Positions 46,771 through 57,679 of a DNA stretch of 64,000 bases are shown piece after piece; position 1 is the first letter of the stretch, and each line of letters opens with the position of its first letter. The stretch comes from Salticus scenicus (taxonomy: Eukaryota > Arthropoda > Arachnida > Araneae > Salticidae): NCBI GenBank assembly GCA_963930645.1, contig OZ005659.1, positions 160,866,534 to 160,930,533 of the forward strand, read 5' to 3'. The notes beneath the pieces were generated by a model. The model saw only the letters and a list, made by a program, of their open reading frames with translations, ran no database searches and had not been told where the DNA came from. The position numbers were made by a program, and so were the translations under genes.

Positions 46771-46936
46771 TTAGTACGAAGGACTATAATTTTTTTTTTT
46801 TTTCAAATTGTAACATCGCTTTCGAGTTATTCAATTTTATTTTCGATAAATTTTCGATTTCGATAAACGTCCAACCATCGCAAAACTGACGACAACGTTT
46901 TATCCGTAGATTGAGACTAATAGTCCTCCGTACTAA
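46771..46936. mobile_element. MITE with TTAGTACGGAGGACTAT-type TIRs
   Basis: Left end TTAGTACGAAGGACTAT and right end, inverted, TTAGTACGGAGGACTAT. Reverse complement of the copy at 19382-19575. Confidence 0.7.
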
Positions 46937-46939
46937 AAA

Positions 46940-48370
46940 AGTCTCTTGTTTATAGAAAATTACAATTGGAAATTAAGTTTCTAAAATCATGAAAGAATGG
47001 TCATTAATATTATTTTTAAAAGTACAATTAATATTTATAAAGCTAAAGTAAGCTGCATGCGTATTCATTTTTTAACCAAAGCAAAGATGAATGTGTAAGT
47101 AGTAATTTTAAATCTGCATTTCCTTGCATTAAATGTAAACAATTAAATATTCTACTTTCTTATTTTATTATAATTTTATTGTTTTAGCAACTACATTATT
47201 TATACTAAATATGATACAATTACAATATTACTTTTGTGCTAAAATAATTTATAAATTTTCAAGAATAAAATGTATGAATGATTGTCAAAAACTTTATAAC
47301 ATATATACACTCTTCTTTAATAACGCTAAATCTACCATTTTTCTTTATTAGGTTCTCAACTTTATGATGCATGATCTTAATCAAACACAATTTCCTAAGT
47401 GCGCTCAATTTCTAAACTTATATTTCCCACTGGAAAAGTTATAAACGTTGCAACGTTTAGGACAAACTTATCAAGCATAAAATTTGGTTATGATTATCAT
47501 TAATTTTTCAAAGTATTATTTGTTTCAAAAACTAAGTGATGTGGTATTATTTAAGAAGAATTTTGGAAAGAATTAATTTCGGAAATAATCTGTTGATGAT
47601 AGTTAACGAATGTTCGTATTTAAAAAAATATATATATAGTGATAAATAAAATAATACGATTTAAAATAAATAATACGAATAAAATCATATATGTGCATTT
47701 TTTAAGCAATTGTTGGTAATATAATCTAAGATTGCTAGCATTGTTATTAGTTAAAGCTAGTTAAATACATGAGATAGAAAAATTAGATTAAAATTGTTTC
47801 ATCGTCTAAACATTTAATTTCCGTTTTAACATGATAGGGGTTTTTTTTCATGGAGGTAACATATTAAATAATTTTCAACTGATTATTTTAATTCTGAAAA
47901 AGCATTACTTAGTTTAAATCCTTTTATAGATACAAATATCCCTATCGCATTCACTCGCTGTCTATCCTCATCTCTGTCGATGTATGTATATATGTATATA
48001 TATGTGTGTGTGTGTGCCTTTGTACAAAAGTTTGTGTGAGAGAGAGTTTGTGTGCATAATAAAGGAAAATAATGAGCTCTTCCCAGAGTCATCCACCGAG
48101 CTGAAGAACAACAGGAGTAAATGGTTCCACTACCTTTACACAGTATTCGTATGTGCCGGTTTTTCCAGAATTCGTCTGCTATCGTTTGCTGTACAAAGGG
48201 AAACCTTTTACGGCAGGCAACATTTGTCGGGTCTTCCATTACTATTATACTCTTTAAAGAATTAAAATTAAAAATTGTAATATCATGCTCTGCATATAGT
48301 TGTACGAACAGATAACCTTTACACAATTTTACATTGAAATATAAAGATATCCAATGATTTCTTCCGTACA
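46940..48370. other. Copy-2-specific stretch without a supported gene
   Basis: AT-rich. A minus-strand 162-codon frame at 47883-48371 runs through a TG/TA microsatellite and AT-rich DNA. Its middle (about 48070-48250) is compositionally more even and might be a coding relic, but I recognise no family. Confidence 0.4.
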
Positions 48371-48411
48371 TCGCTCAGAAAACGAAACTATAGAAAGGAA
48401 GACGAACTTAC

Positions 48412-48560
48412 CGAAAATGGCATGCGAAATGCGGTCTGGCATTTCATCCAGTGTTTCTTCAAAAATAAGAATAGAAAATGTGTTATTTTAGCAACCGCTA
48501 TAGACATAGCTCTTTCCTTGATCTGCTCTTTGTTTGTCATGTGACTTCTGACGTCACGTG
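48412..48560 (-). other. Candidate promoter and first exon (unproven)
   Basis: On the minus strand the composite CACGTGACGTCA (E-box overlapping a CRE palindrome, 48549-48560) is followed by an ATG at 48540, an open frame of 43 codons and a consensus splice donor GTAAGT after 48412 (phase 0). The order promoter-ATG-donor is suggestive. No downstream exon was found, and the peptide (start MTNKEQIKERAM) is unknown to me. Confidence 0.25.
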
Positions 48561-48624
48561 GGAAGAGTTCGTTGCAAGATTTAAAAAAAAAAAAAAAACT
48601 TTTTATATACCATGCTTTTAAATT

Positions 48625-49205
48625 TTCTGTTGAATCATATAAACGCTACCGAAAGCAGCGGAGTCCCAAAATAATTAGCTAAAAGTATTTAAAAAATGCA
48701 TTGTCCCCGTGTTCTAAGCTAGTCTGAAAGATTCAAATGTCTAGCTAGTCGGGAAGTTATATGGTTTTTGAATCATATAAACGCTACCGAAGGCAGCGGG
48801 GACCCGATGCAATTGGCTAAAAGTATTTTAAAAATGCATTGTCACCGTGTTCTGATTTATTCTAAAAGTTTCAAATGTCTAGCTAGTTGAGAAGTTAGTT
48901 AAATAAATTTTCTGCTGAATCATGTAAACGCTACCGAAGGCAGCGGGGACCCGAAACAATTGGCTAAAAGTATTTTAAAAATGGATTGTTATCGTGTTTT
49001 GAGCTACTATTCTAAAAAATTCAAGTGTCTAGCTAGTCGAGAAGTTAGTTAAATAAATTTTCTGTTGAATCATATAAACGCTACCGAAGGCAGCGGGCAT
49101 CTGAAACAGTTGACTAAAAGTATTTTAAAAAGACATTATCACCGTGTCCTGAACTATTCTGAAAGTTTCAAATGTCTAGCTAGTCGGAAAGTTAGTTAAA
49201 AATCG
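48625..49205. repeat. Tandem array, ~145-bp unit, 4 copies
   Basis: 'aacgctaccgaa' recurs near 48641, 48779, 48927 and 49077 (spacing 138-150 bp), each followed by 'ctaaaagtattt' and 'tgtctagctagt'. Copy 1 has one unit at 6540-6690. Confidence 0.9.
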
Positions 49206-49724
49206 ATTGCAAGATTTATATTGGACAAATAAATAAACAAACAAAGAAGTATCGAAGTTAATAAACACATGGTAAAATATGAAAAATTGAAAAACCAAAA
49301 AATAAAGTTAATAAAATAAGTAATATTAAGACAACAAATTTACATGATCACTACGCAAGAAAATTAAACAAATAAAATTTATGCAAACATAATTGTAATG
49401 TTCGCATATCTTCTATTAAAATGAAACCAGGCAGAAAATATTAATTAACTCAAAAAACAATGAAGCCGTCATCAGGGAAGTCCCTCAATCCAGGGTTGGA
49501 AACAGTAAGATGTTTCAAGAGCTACTAGCAAAATTTTTCTGTCCTGCATTTTCTGACAATGACCTCATTGTTTTCTGGTTCAATTAATAATTTCTGTCTG
49601 GTTTTATTTTAAAGTTTTCTTCCTGCATTAATTTTTAACTTTTTCACGCTATGTATATATGTATACTCAAAGTCGTTCACGCATTTGAAACAATTTTGAA
49701 AGTTACTTTTTATACATAAAATGT

Positions 49725-49755
<31 letters not shown>

Positions 49756-51380
49756 GATAGCATGGTTGCCACTTTTTATGCTTTTTGGCAAACATTAAAA
49801 AATTAAAATAATGTCGAGATTTTAATGTAGACTACGAATATTTTGTCGCGGTCCACTAGTGGTTCACTGACCATCGGTTGGCAACCACTACTTTAAAGAT
49901 CTTTATTCAATTAACTTTTAAATTTCGGTGAACAAATATCGAAATTTTCGAAAATATGGCCTAAAATATTTTTATAAATATTCAGGTCATAATTTATAGT
50001 TTAACAAGTTGGAAGTAATTGTTTATAATATTATGATTAAACATTCTTTTTGACAGCAGGATTTCCAGAGTTTTATAGATGATGATACATGCAGCAAAAA
50101 TAGAACAGTCCTCAACTTTTACTATTAATTTTTCCAAACTGCCATATAAAAAGGAAACTTTCTTCGATTTTTTTAAGATTTAATGTTTAATTTCTAAAAA
50201 GAATAATTTTAGGGCTTTCAAAATAATTAATAAACGTCAAAATGAAATATCACTTTATTTCTGTATGTTTTATAAATAACCTTTATAAAGCCGCTATGCT
50301 TTGCTCTATTATTATCTTTCATGTTTTCATTCATTATACAAAATAATCAATAATGGCTGTTCTTATGAAATTTCAATGTAAATTATAATTAATCTTAAAA
50401 AAGCTATTGTTTATTTTCTACTTTTTTAAAATTAGGAAGTTTCGAAAATTTTCTGGCATTTATATGTATAATATGTATTTTAAATTGTAGTTAATTTCAT
50501 GATTTTATAATAATGAAGAACTGATTGCTTCAAAAGAAAGCATCTCAAATTAATTAAAGAACGTCAGTTTTGCGTAGTACATTATTATCAGTTATTTTTA
50601 GTTTCTCTGTATTTTTATTTCAGATTTTTAGTAAGTAATATTGATTTTATTTTGCATAATTTATGCGCACGCACATTTTATTAATAGTTAAATAGTTAAG
50701 TATGCATAAAACAAAGAATAACCATTTTGCATACTATATATTATTAGCTAAATGTTTAAATTTTTCACACTGTTTATCTTCCTTTTAACACTTCACAGCA
50801 AAGTTGAAAAATAAATTAAATAGAAAATGTTAATTAATAAAAATAGAAAAGTTGAAATAGAAAATTAAGGAAACATGACCATTTACTTTTTTTAACATGA
50901 TTTAATGCAAACATCTGTGCGATTATTTTTCCTCCTTTTAATATGATAGACCGTTTCTTAATTTCCTTATTTTATTTTTTCTTCCGGTTTTCGTGAATTG
51001 GCGAATTTTTCCAAAAATCAATACAATTGTTCCGATAATTGATTAAAACGTACACATGGTGATATTGACTTCAGCTGAATACACGTAGACCAGTTTTGTT
51101 TAACACCAAATAAAGGGAAAACTAGTTAGAAATATCAGTCCTATCGTTACAAATTTCATACTAAATGAAAGGGGCAATTTTTCTAAATTCAGGGGGGTAA
51201 ACAGTTTTTCGATACGGCAATTAGATTTTTTTAAATTGACTAAAGTATTAAATTTGGGTGGCAACACTTCGTTTTAATTCATTTCAGTCATTTTAAAAAG
51301 TACGTGGCCCAGTTTTACGGTAAAAAAAAAAAATAAATAAATAAATCAAAAACTAAAATTAAAAATTAAAATTTTACAGA
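49206..51380. other. Duplicon tail and gene-free sequence
   Basis: Aligns with 6690-9330, weakly after 50480. The empty SINE site is near 49895. Poly-T at 49729-49755. Confidence 0.55.
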
Positions 51381-51382
51381 TT

Positions 51383-51440
51383 GAAATTAATAGTCCTCCG
51401 TACTAAACTAAATACTATCTTTGACAGATTTTTTTTTTTT
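51383..51440. repeat. Fragment of the TTAGTACGGAGGACTAT MITE family
   Basis: 'aatagtcctccgtactaaac' matches the TIR of the copies at 19382 and 46771. The rest of the element is missing. Confidence 0.5.
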
Positions 51441-51451
51441 TTTTTCAATTA

Positions 51452-51625
51452 ATTTAGCGCAGTATATAATAATCTATATGTATTTCTAATGTACATGTAG
51501 GTAATAATTTTACACATTCGAAAATAACTGAAAAGAAAAATAAGTTCGTACTTTCCCAGTTCGCCGGTGTAGGTGATGAAGTCACCAAAAACGATACAAC
51601 CGACGCCAATCATTAAGCACCTAAG
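51452..51625 (-). other. Short GC-richer open frame, possible exon relic
   Basis: On the minus strand an acceptor-like 'tctttcttag' is followed by a frame with ATG at 51613 encoding MIGVGCIVFGDFITYTGELG and continuing 54 codons. Only the first ~25 codons have coding-like composition. A 5-bp hairpin GGTGA/TCACC lies within it. I do not recognise the peptide. Confidence 0.25.
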
Positions 51626-53030
51626 AAAGAGTGTTTCAAACCACTTAGAGCAATAATAATAAAAAAATTAAGGAAACACGACCGTTTACCTTTTTATATA
51701 AATATATATATACGATTTAATGCAAGCATTGCGAGATTATTTTCCCTCCTTTTAATATGATACACCGCTTCTTAATTTCCTTAATATTATTTATTTTTCT
51801 CCTTCACGGGGATTTTCTGAGCCCTAAAATTTGAAGTTACGCTTATTCACAACGTTTCTTACATGAAATGTTGCTTCATTTGAAGAAAGTATGCGGTTTA
51901 AAAAAGTCACGTTCATTTTCGATGCAAGATAACATCAGGACAATAAATGCAACCTGCTGAGGTCAACCATTTTTTGGTTACAATTGGCACGTGCAAAAGC
52001 ACATTCATCGTATATGCAAGGAAAAAATTGTCACCAAAATGTAAGAATAGAGCAACCACCTTTGCCTAATACTGACAACATATCGCTAATAGATTTTCTA
52101 AATTAACTATTGAAATTTGAAAAATTTGGTTCAGACACCCTGTATATTATGCACTGTGCGGAGAAAAATATTTGGACATTTCGGAAGTTTAGACGTATTA
52201 TCTAAAATATCTACAAACATACTTCATGGATTCTCTTGAAACTTCAATTAATTGATAGTAATATAGTCATCAATTAATAATGATATAATGCAAGTGGATT
52301 AAAAATAAAATTTGGGTAAAACCTCTTATCTGTTTGCTTCTGTTTGAGAATTACTTGAAATCGAACTTAGGATATTTATCTGAATTTACAAAATATTTGC
52401 TTGGATATTTTTTTGTAAATGCAACTCCATACATTTGCCTAATAAGTAATGCGGAAAAAAAACTCTGAAATGGTTGCGTATGCGCAATTAATCATTATTT
52501 AGTAAAAGTGTTAATATTTTATCATATATTTATACAGATTACATTAGGTAATAAGTAACATTGTTTAAGTTACTTATAATCTAATGTATTTTTTATTTTA
52601 TCTTACCCATATATATATTTATTCAAATCTTATTTTTATATTGTGATCGCAGTATGTTGTGGTAATGTAGTGCATTGCTAGCTAGCTCGGTAGAGCTCTT
52701 AATGTACACATAAGACTAATTATCCTTTGCTTTTACATAAAAACAATTTAATTTTAGGCGTCGAATAAAAAGATGAAGACTCAGATAAAGACTCTGCAAC
52801 CATTTTAGCACATGACAAATTTTAATGAAGACACAAACATAATATTATACAAAATTTACAATTTTACTTTAAAACATTTCAAAAACAATAATCACGCAGA
52901 TGACAACTCTACGAACCTTTTTAGTAGAAAGAAAAGACAGTGACTGATTACAGTTACGTGTTTTCCTAAATTTTATTAGGTGCGAGGACACGTGGGTTTA
53001 ATGACACTTCATGTGATACAAGAGATCTTT
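51626..53030. other. AT-rich, no gene
   Basis: No terminus, RNA gene or conserved frame seen. Confidence 0.45.
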
Positions 53031-53034
53031 AAGT

Positions 53035-53690
53035 TAAAATTACATATGGTCCATCACCTTCTGGCACGAATTTCGATGTTTACTTTTTATGAGCTTTGCT
53101 GATAGGGTGTAACATAACCCAAATTTTTTGACCAGGAGTAAAATACAGTTTTCTACGATTTTTGTCATAATACATTTTTCTCTGATCTTGTTTCATTTCC
53201 ACACGTTCCTTTACAGTTTTTGAGATCATGGCCAAACGTTTTAGATACGGCATGATCTCTGGAACGAAGTTGTCATTGTCCAGCACCGCCTTTAGGTGAA
53301 ATACGACATCATCGATTGTTCGTAATTCACGTCCAAATGTCAGTAATGCCGCAGTATGTCCAGTGGTATCTTACTTGGATGAATGTAAGGCAAAACGAAT
53401 ACTAGGCAATTTTTCTGGCCAAGAATTGTGAGCATCACCTACTAGGATAGCGAAACGAGGTTTAAGGTCTCTATTTTTCCTCTCGAACACTCTGGTGCGG
53501 TGGCTGAAACTAAAGGGAACAATTCCACCCACTTAGTGGCACAATCCTCTCTAATGAAGATCCATTTATGTCCTTATTTACTTTCTGGTAGAGGACCAAA
53601 CAAATCTATGCTCAGAGTTTCGAAGCGCTGAGCATATGCCGGAGTCCGCAAGAGAACAGAAGGCTTTTGATTTGTTCCTTTGGGATTTTA
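53035..53690 (-). pseudogene. Ty3/gypsy integrase, C-terminal remnant
   Basis: Minus-strand similarity to the end of a gypsy pol polyprotein. TLSIDLFGPLP (about 53625-53590) holds the first catalytic Asp of the integrase core, then come a WVELFPL stretch, the linker helix region with PYLKRLAMISKTV and YYDKNRR, and the GQKIWV chromatin-facing GPY/F-type module ending near FVPEGDGPYV. Several frameshifts and stops lie between 53300 and 53600; only the last 68 codons (53080-53286) stay open. It is cut off upstream by the modular element that starts near 53708. Not functional. Confidence 0.78.
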
Positions 53691-53707
53691 ATAAGTTAAA
53701 TAATATG

Positions 53708-54081
53708 GTGTGTCACTCACACGACTTTCTCTTACCCTGAAATTTAATACTATAAATACAGGTTGCAGATTAATAGGTAAGATAACGAGTACTGTTATGT
53801 AAACCTATGTTAAGCAATTCATATTAGGCTTCTGAAGAGTTTTATATGATAATTAGTTCTGTGTGAGGGGGGCTACCGCCCCCCTCAACCCCCCGTTTCA
53901 TTAATGCACCTACATTTATATAGAATTTAATTCGGTTATTAAAAAATATTTCTCTTTTTAAAAAATAATTTATTAAAATTATTATTTTAAAAAATTTTCT
54001 TTTATGATAAGGCAGACGATTTCCATATTAGAGAAGTAGTTTAACACCAAATATCCAAAAAAAGTCAGTTTTATTCTCAAT

Positions 54082-54118
<37 letters not shown>

Positions 54119-54775
54119 TACGATTTTTTTTCAAAGTTTTTTTTTTTTTTTTTTCGTTAAAAGTAAAAAATATCGATAACTTTGTTTTAAATTATCGCAG
54201 ATCGATGGTTCAACCATTCGTTTTAAAGGTATTTTCGAGCTCTTTTGAAAGATACCCATCATGAAAATTTACTCCCCTCGAGGGGGGACTTCCCCCCCAA
54301 GGGGGGAGGCGTGGCTCCTACATACACAAAAAATTTTTCCCAGTTAACTGTCTCTATTACAAAAAATATATATTTGTTTCATTTGGTTTAGTGCAGTCTA
54401 TAGACGTTAAACTGTATTTTCCTGCAATTTCCCCCATAGACGTAATGTATTAGAATTATCTTGATTGTCCCTGTACACGAACCATTTGCTTGATCTTAAC
54501 GAAAAGCTTACTGTAGCATCCCTATATGATACATATTTAGAATACCAAGTTTGAATTTTCTGCCATAATTTGTTTTTGAGATATGCTGATAACAGACAGA
54601 CACACACACAGACACACACACACACACACAGACACACAGACCATTTGCTAAAAACATGATTTTCGTATTCAGGGGACCTCAAAACGTGTAAATATAACAA
54701 AATCTCGCGTTCGAAAATTTGAGCCAAAAACAATACTTTCTCTACCTTATGGGTAAGAGAAAGTGAAAAAGTGTC
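53708..54775 (+). mobile_element. Modular non-autonomous DNA element, family C (full length)
   Basis: Left end: hairpin GTGTG-TCACT-CACAC (53708-53722), then GACTTTCTCTTACCC. An 'aggggggctaccgcccccct' stretch follows near 53865, then modules with 'cagtctatagacg' and 'gtccctgtacacgaacc', a CA-rich tract (54590-54640) and 'aggggacctcaaaacgtg'. The right end is the palindrome 54735-54764 with arms ACTTTCTC/GAGAAAGT. The right arm inverted repeats the left end. A second copy is cut by the window end, and a reversed one lies at 4421-5832. The 108-codon minus frame inside is a by-product. Confidence 0.7.
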
Positions 54776-56760
54776 AGAAATAGATAAGCGCGTAATGATA
54801 TTTTATATCAGGTTGTACTTGAACTGAAATTGGATGTGCAACCAACAATGCGAAGTTATGTTACGCAACAATTGTTATGTTACGCGAGATTATTAGATAT
54901 TCCCCTATGTTTACCGATGAGATTTACGTTTCTTGAAAATACACATGTTTGCACACACACACAGGTATTACAGTAGTATGCCAAATTTTCTAAAATTGAT
55001 TTAGCAACCTTGCATTTTATAAGCAAAATGCGTAAGAAAATATTTCGATTTTATTCAAAAAACATTTAAATCGCATGAATATATGTGATTTTTTATTCAA
55101 AAGATTAAATGATTAAAAGCAACATCAAAATTATATCTTACGCATTTCAAGTATTAGTTTTTAAAAGGTAATATCAAAGATCCTTTTGTCTTTTAATTTG
55201 TTACTCGTCGCTTTTTTTCTTAGGGACAAAACATTCGCTGAAATATATAAGATATAAAATGTCCTTTATATCTCTGAAGTTTCTAAACAATCAATCATTG
55301 TTTTAGATATTAGACAAAGTGTCTAAACTCAAAATTGTCCAAAAAAATTTATCTACGCAATCTATATATAAATATCGTTAAATATTGCAATTAAAATTGA
55401 ATTTATTCAAAGTAACGTCGAATCCAACATTTTTCTGTAATTAAACATTTTAATGTATTCATGCAGAACAATTCTAAAGGTTTATTTTCCTTTAAAATAA
55501 CCTCTAATATTTTATGAAAATAATGAATTTCTGCAGAAATAATAATGAAAATAATTAATTTAATATTTACATTGTTCATTTACTTATAAATAGTCTAACT
55601 TTGTAAATGAACTGTTTTATAGAAATGAATGATTATTCAAGCTAGCTTCTTTAATTAAATTTATGCTCGAGATCAGTAAAGTATATTTTGTTTAATCTGA
55701 TCAAACAAAACTAGATATTTACTTATGAAATTTGTAGCTATGCGGGCAACTGAAATATGATAATATTGAATTAAGAGAAGAGCTTGATTTCTATTGTTTT
55801 ATGCAGGCATGTTTTCTTCAAAGTTTTCGAATTTCATGGAAATATAAAATTTAAAAGGAAATTATTTTAAAAAATATTTTTGGGAGTATGGGTTTAAGCA
55901 GTGACGGATCCTAGGAGGGGAGGGAGGCTAGAGGTCTGAAGATCCCTGAAGCTTTTATTTTTTATGAAGGTGTCGGTATAGAAAAGAATTACTCCAGACT
56001 TGGAAAAGTGAATTTTATGTCCTACCAGTATTCAAGTCATAATTTTAAAAGCTTTTAAGAGAGTAGTGTTAAATTTAAATTGCAAGATTAAAATATTAAA
56101 CATAGTTTAGATAAAAAAAATTACGAGCTTAACCTATTATTTTTACCAAGAGTTTTCATTGGCTTAATAAAGACCCTTATTCATTCAGAGTGATGTTAAG
56201 TTTATCAGTTTGATCTAGGATATAAAAGAATTGTTCGAAACAAAATTACAGCAAAAAAGCATTTAAAATTAAAACTAATATTAATGACATATTTCAAAGC
56301 AGTACAGACAAATAATGTAAATTTGAATAACTAAATCCATTTCATTCATAATAATTTTTGCCTGAATTATAATTTTATGAAAAACTTTGAATAAAAGGAA
56401 ACTTCTTTAACGGGCTATTTTTTTACAGTATCCTGTGTGGCTTTCTTACGAAGGTTTCACTGTAAGTCTTTTTTTAACACTTTCCAACAAAATTGAAAAG
56501 TGTTTGACTCCAGTTTGTCTGTCTATCTGCTCTCTATCAACTCCGTAAATATTTATGAAATTCCTTGTTACTGATATATATTATTCATCTTTACTATGGA
56601 ATGTTCCCTGTTGAAAATGGGGTAAATACAGTCACTGGTTTGTCTACAGGGACACCAGAAAGAATTTCAAATCAGTGAGTCCTATGAGAGATATTTCTAT
56701 AAATCATATTTTAACACTTTTATTTCACACAAATCATAATGCAGTTGGCATTAACATTAC
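54776..56760. other. Gene-free sequence with a hAT-like end
   Basis: AT-rich. 'cagtgacggatcctagg' at 55899 resembles the hAT MITE end at 46013, but no matching second end was found. A 'ctacagggacacc' module word occurs near 56645. Confidence 0.45.
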
Positions 56761-56761
56761 T

Positions 56762-57345
56762 GTTACGGAATTGTATATAATTATATTTATTTTTGTATAA
56801 ATTCTTTCAAAAAGGGTTAGTAAGTTGATCAAATGTCAATTTTCTGCATTTCCAGCTCTTTTTCGCGTTAAAATAGCTTAATTTTTCCTTTAAAATGCAT
56901 TACAAAGCTCCAATAAGGCAGGTAATGGATTTGGCGCCAGATTTGACGACTTTTTACCCTTGGTGACATTTTTGGCGAGAAAATCCTTATTATCGATATA
57001 CCAAATATGGAAGCTGAAATATGATTGGCTGATGAGATACGGGAAATTTCTCGAACAATCTGGGTTCGGTATAGAAGTATAAAAGAAAGTCCAACGCGCC
57101 AAATCAAGATTAGAGCCAGTCAATTTCGTCAATGCTTGCAGTGCTTATTGAAGGAGTTATGAGCCTCTTTGAATGAGACTTGCTTTATGTGTTATTGCTA
57201 TCCGCGATTGTAATGAAATGCTCGCCCTCTGGTGGCCTAATGTGAAATTACAATACGCGGATAGCTTTCGTCAAAACGCCATTGCGTTCTGTATATTCAA
57301 TGCTTAGTTTCACTTATTTATTAAATAAAAAGGAATAAATCCGCT
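56762..57345 (+). other. Possible gypsy LTR-like region with TATA box
   Basis: It starts with 'tgttacggaattgtatata', contains a TATA box 'tataaaag' near 57078 in a GC-richer context, and an AATAAA near 57320. It lies upstream of the gag remnant in the same orientation. No second LTR is in the window, so boundaries and identity are unproven. Confidence 0.3.
57197..57265. promoter_or_regulatory. Inverted repeat around a CTCF-like motif
   Basis: Arms 57197-57214 'gctatccgcgattgtaat' and 57247-57265, its near-exact inverse, enclose 'gccctctggtggcc', which reverse-complements to GGCCACCAGAGGGC, matching the core of the animal CTCF consensus. Known for the family: CTCF binds CCASYAGRKGGC-type sites. 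Whether it is bound here is unknown. Confidence 0.4.
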
Positions 57346-57363
57346 AAAAAAGACTACACATAC

Positions 57364-57600
57364 TGTTGTGTACAACAACGTAATTTCAAAGGATCAAGAA
57401 ACCCAGAATTAAGCTTTCATTTATTTCCAAATGACAAATATAAAAAATTTTGTTTCTTCGGATAATGGAAGTAAAGCTTTAGTTTGTAGAAATTCTGAAT
57501 GGATTAGGCTTTTGCGAATTGGAAAATAAGTATCACTGAGAATGACTGTTTGTTCAAGACATTTCACACCTCACGATTTCACAAGTAATAATACGTTTAA
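57364..57600 (+). pseudogene. THAP zinc-finger domain remnant
   Basis: Translated in two frames, this stretch shows CCV near the start, LSFHLFPNDKY, a CRNSEWIRLLR segment and CSRHFTPHDF. These match the order of the THAP C2CH domain: Cys pair, conserved Pro, conserved Trp, then C-x2-H with the AVPTIF-like box. At least one frameshift and several stops break it, and the second cysteine of the first pair is not visible. THAP domains bind DNA and occur in P-element transposases and host proteins. It abuts the gag leader of the gypsy element. Confidence 0.65.
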
Positions 57601-57679
57601 TTATAAAATCTTTCAGATAAATCTGATCGTTTCCTTTGCTAACGAGCAAAGCAAAACGATCACATTTCATAGATGCCAT

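Larger units (their letters stand above)
40320..51080. repeat. Segmental duplication, copy 2
   Basis: Direct repeat of 1-9330. Additions relative to copy 1 are ~290 bp at 42541-42835, a hairpin MITE at 45197, about 2.7 kb at 45870-48600 that includes a hAT MITE and another MITE, and three extra ~145-bp units at 48625-49205. It lacks the modular element and the SINE of copy 1. Confidence 0.85.

Noticed and set aside
47883..48371. 162-codon minus-strand gene
   Set aside because: Half of it runs through a TG/TA microsatellite and AT-rich DNA; only the middle could be a relic, and no family is recognised.
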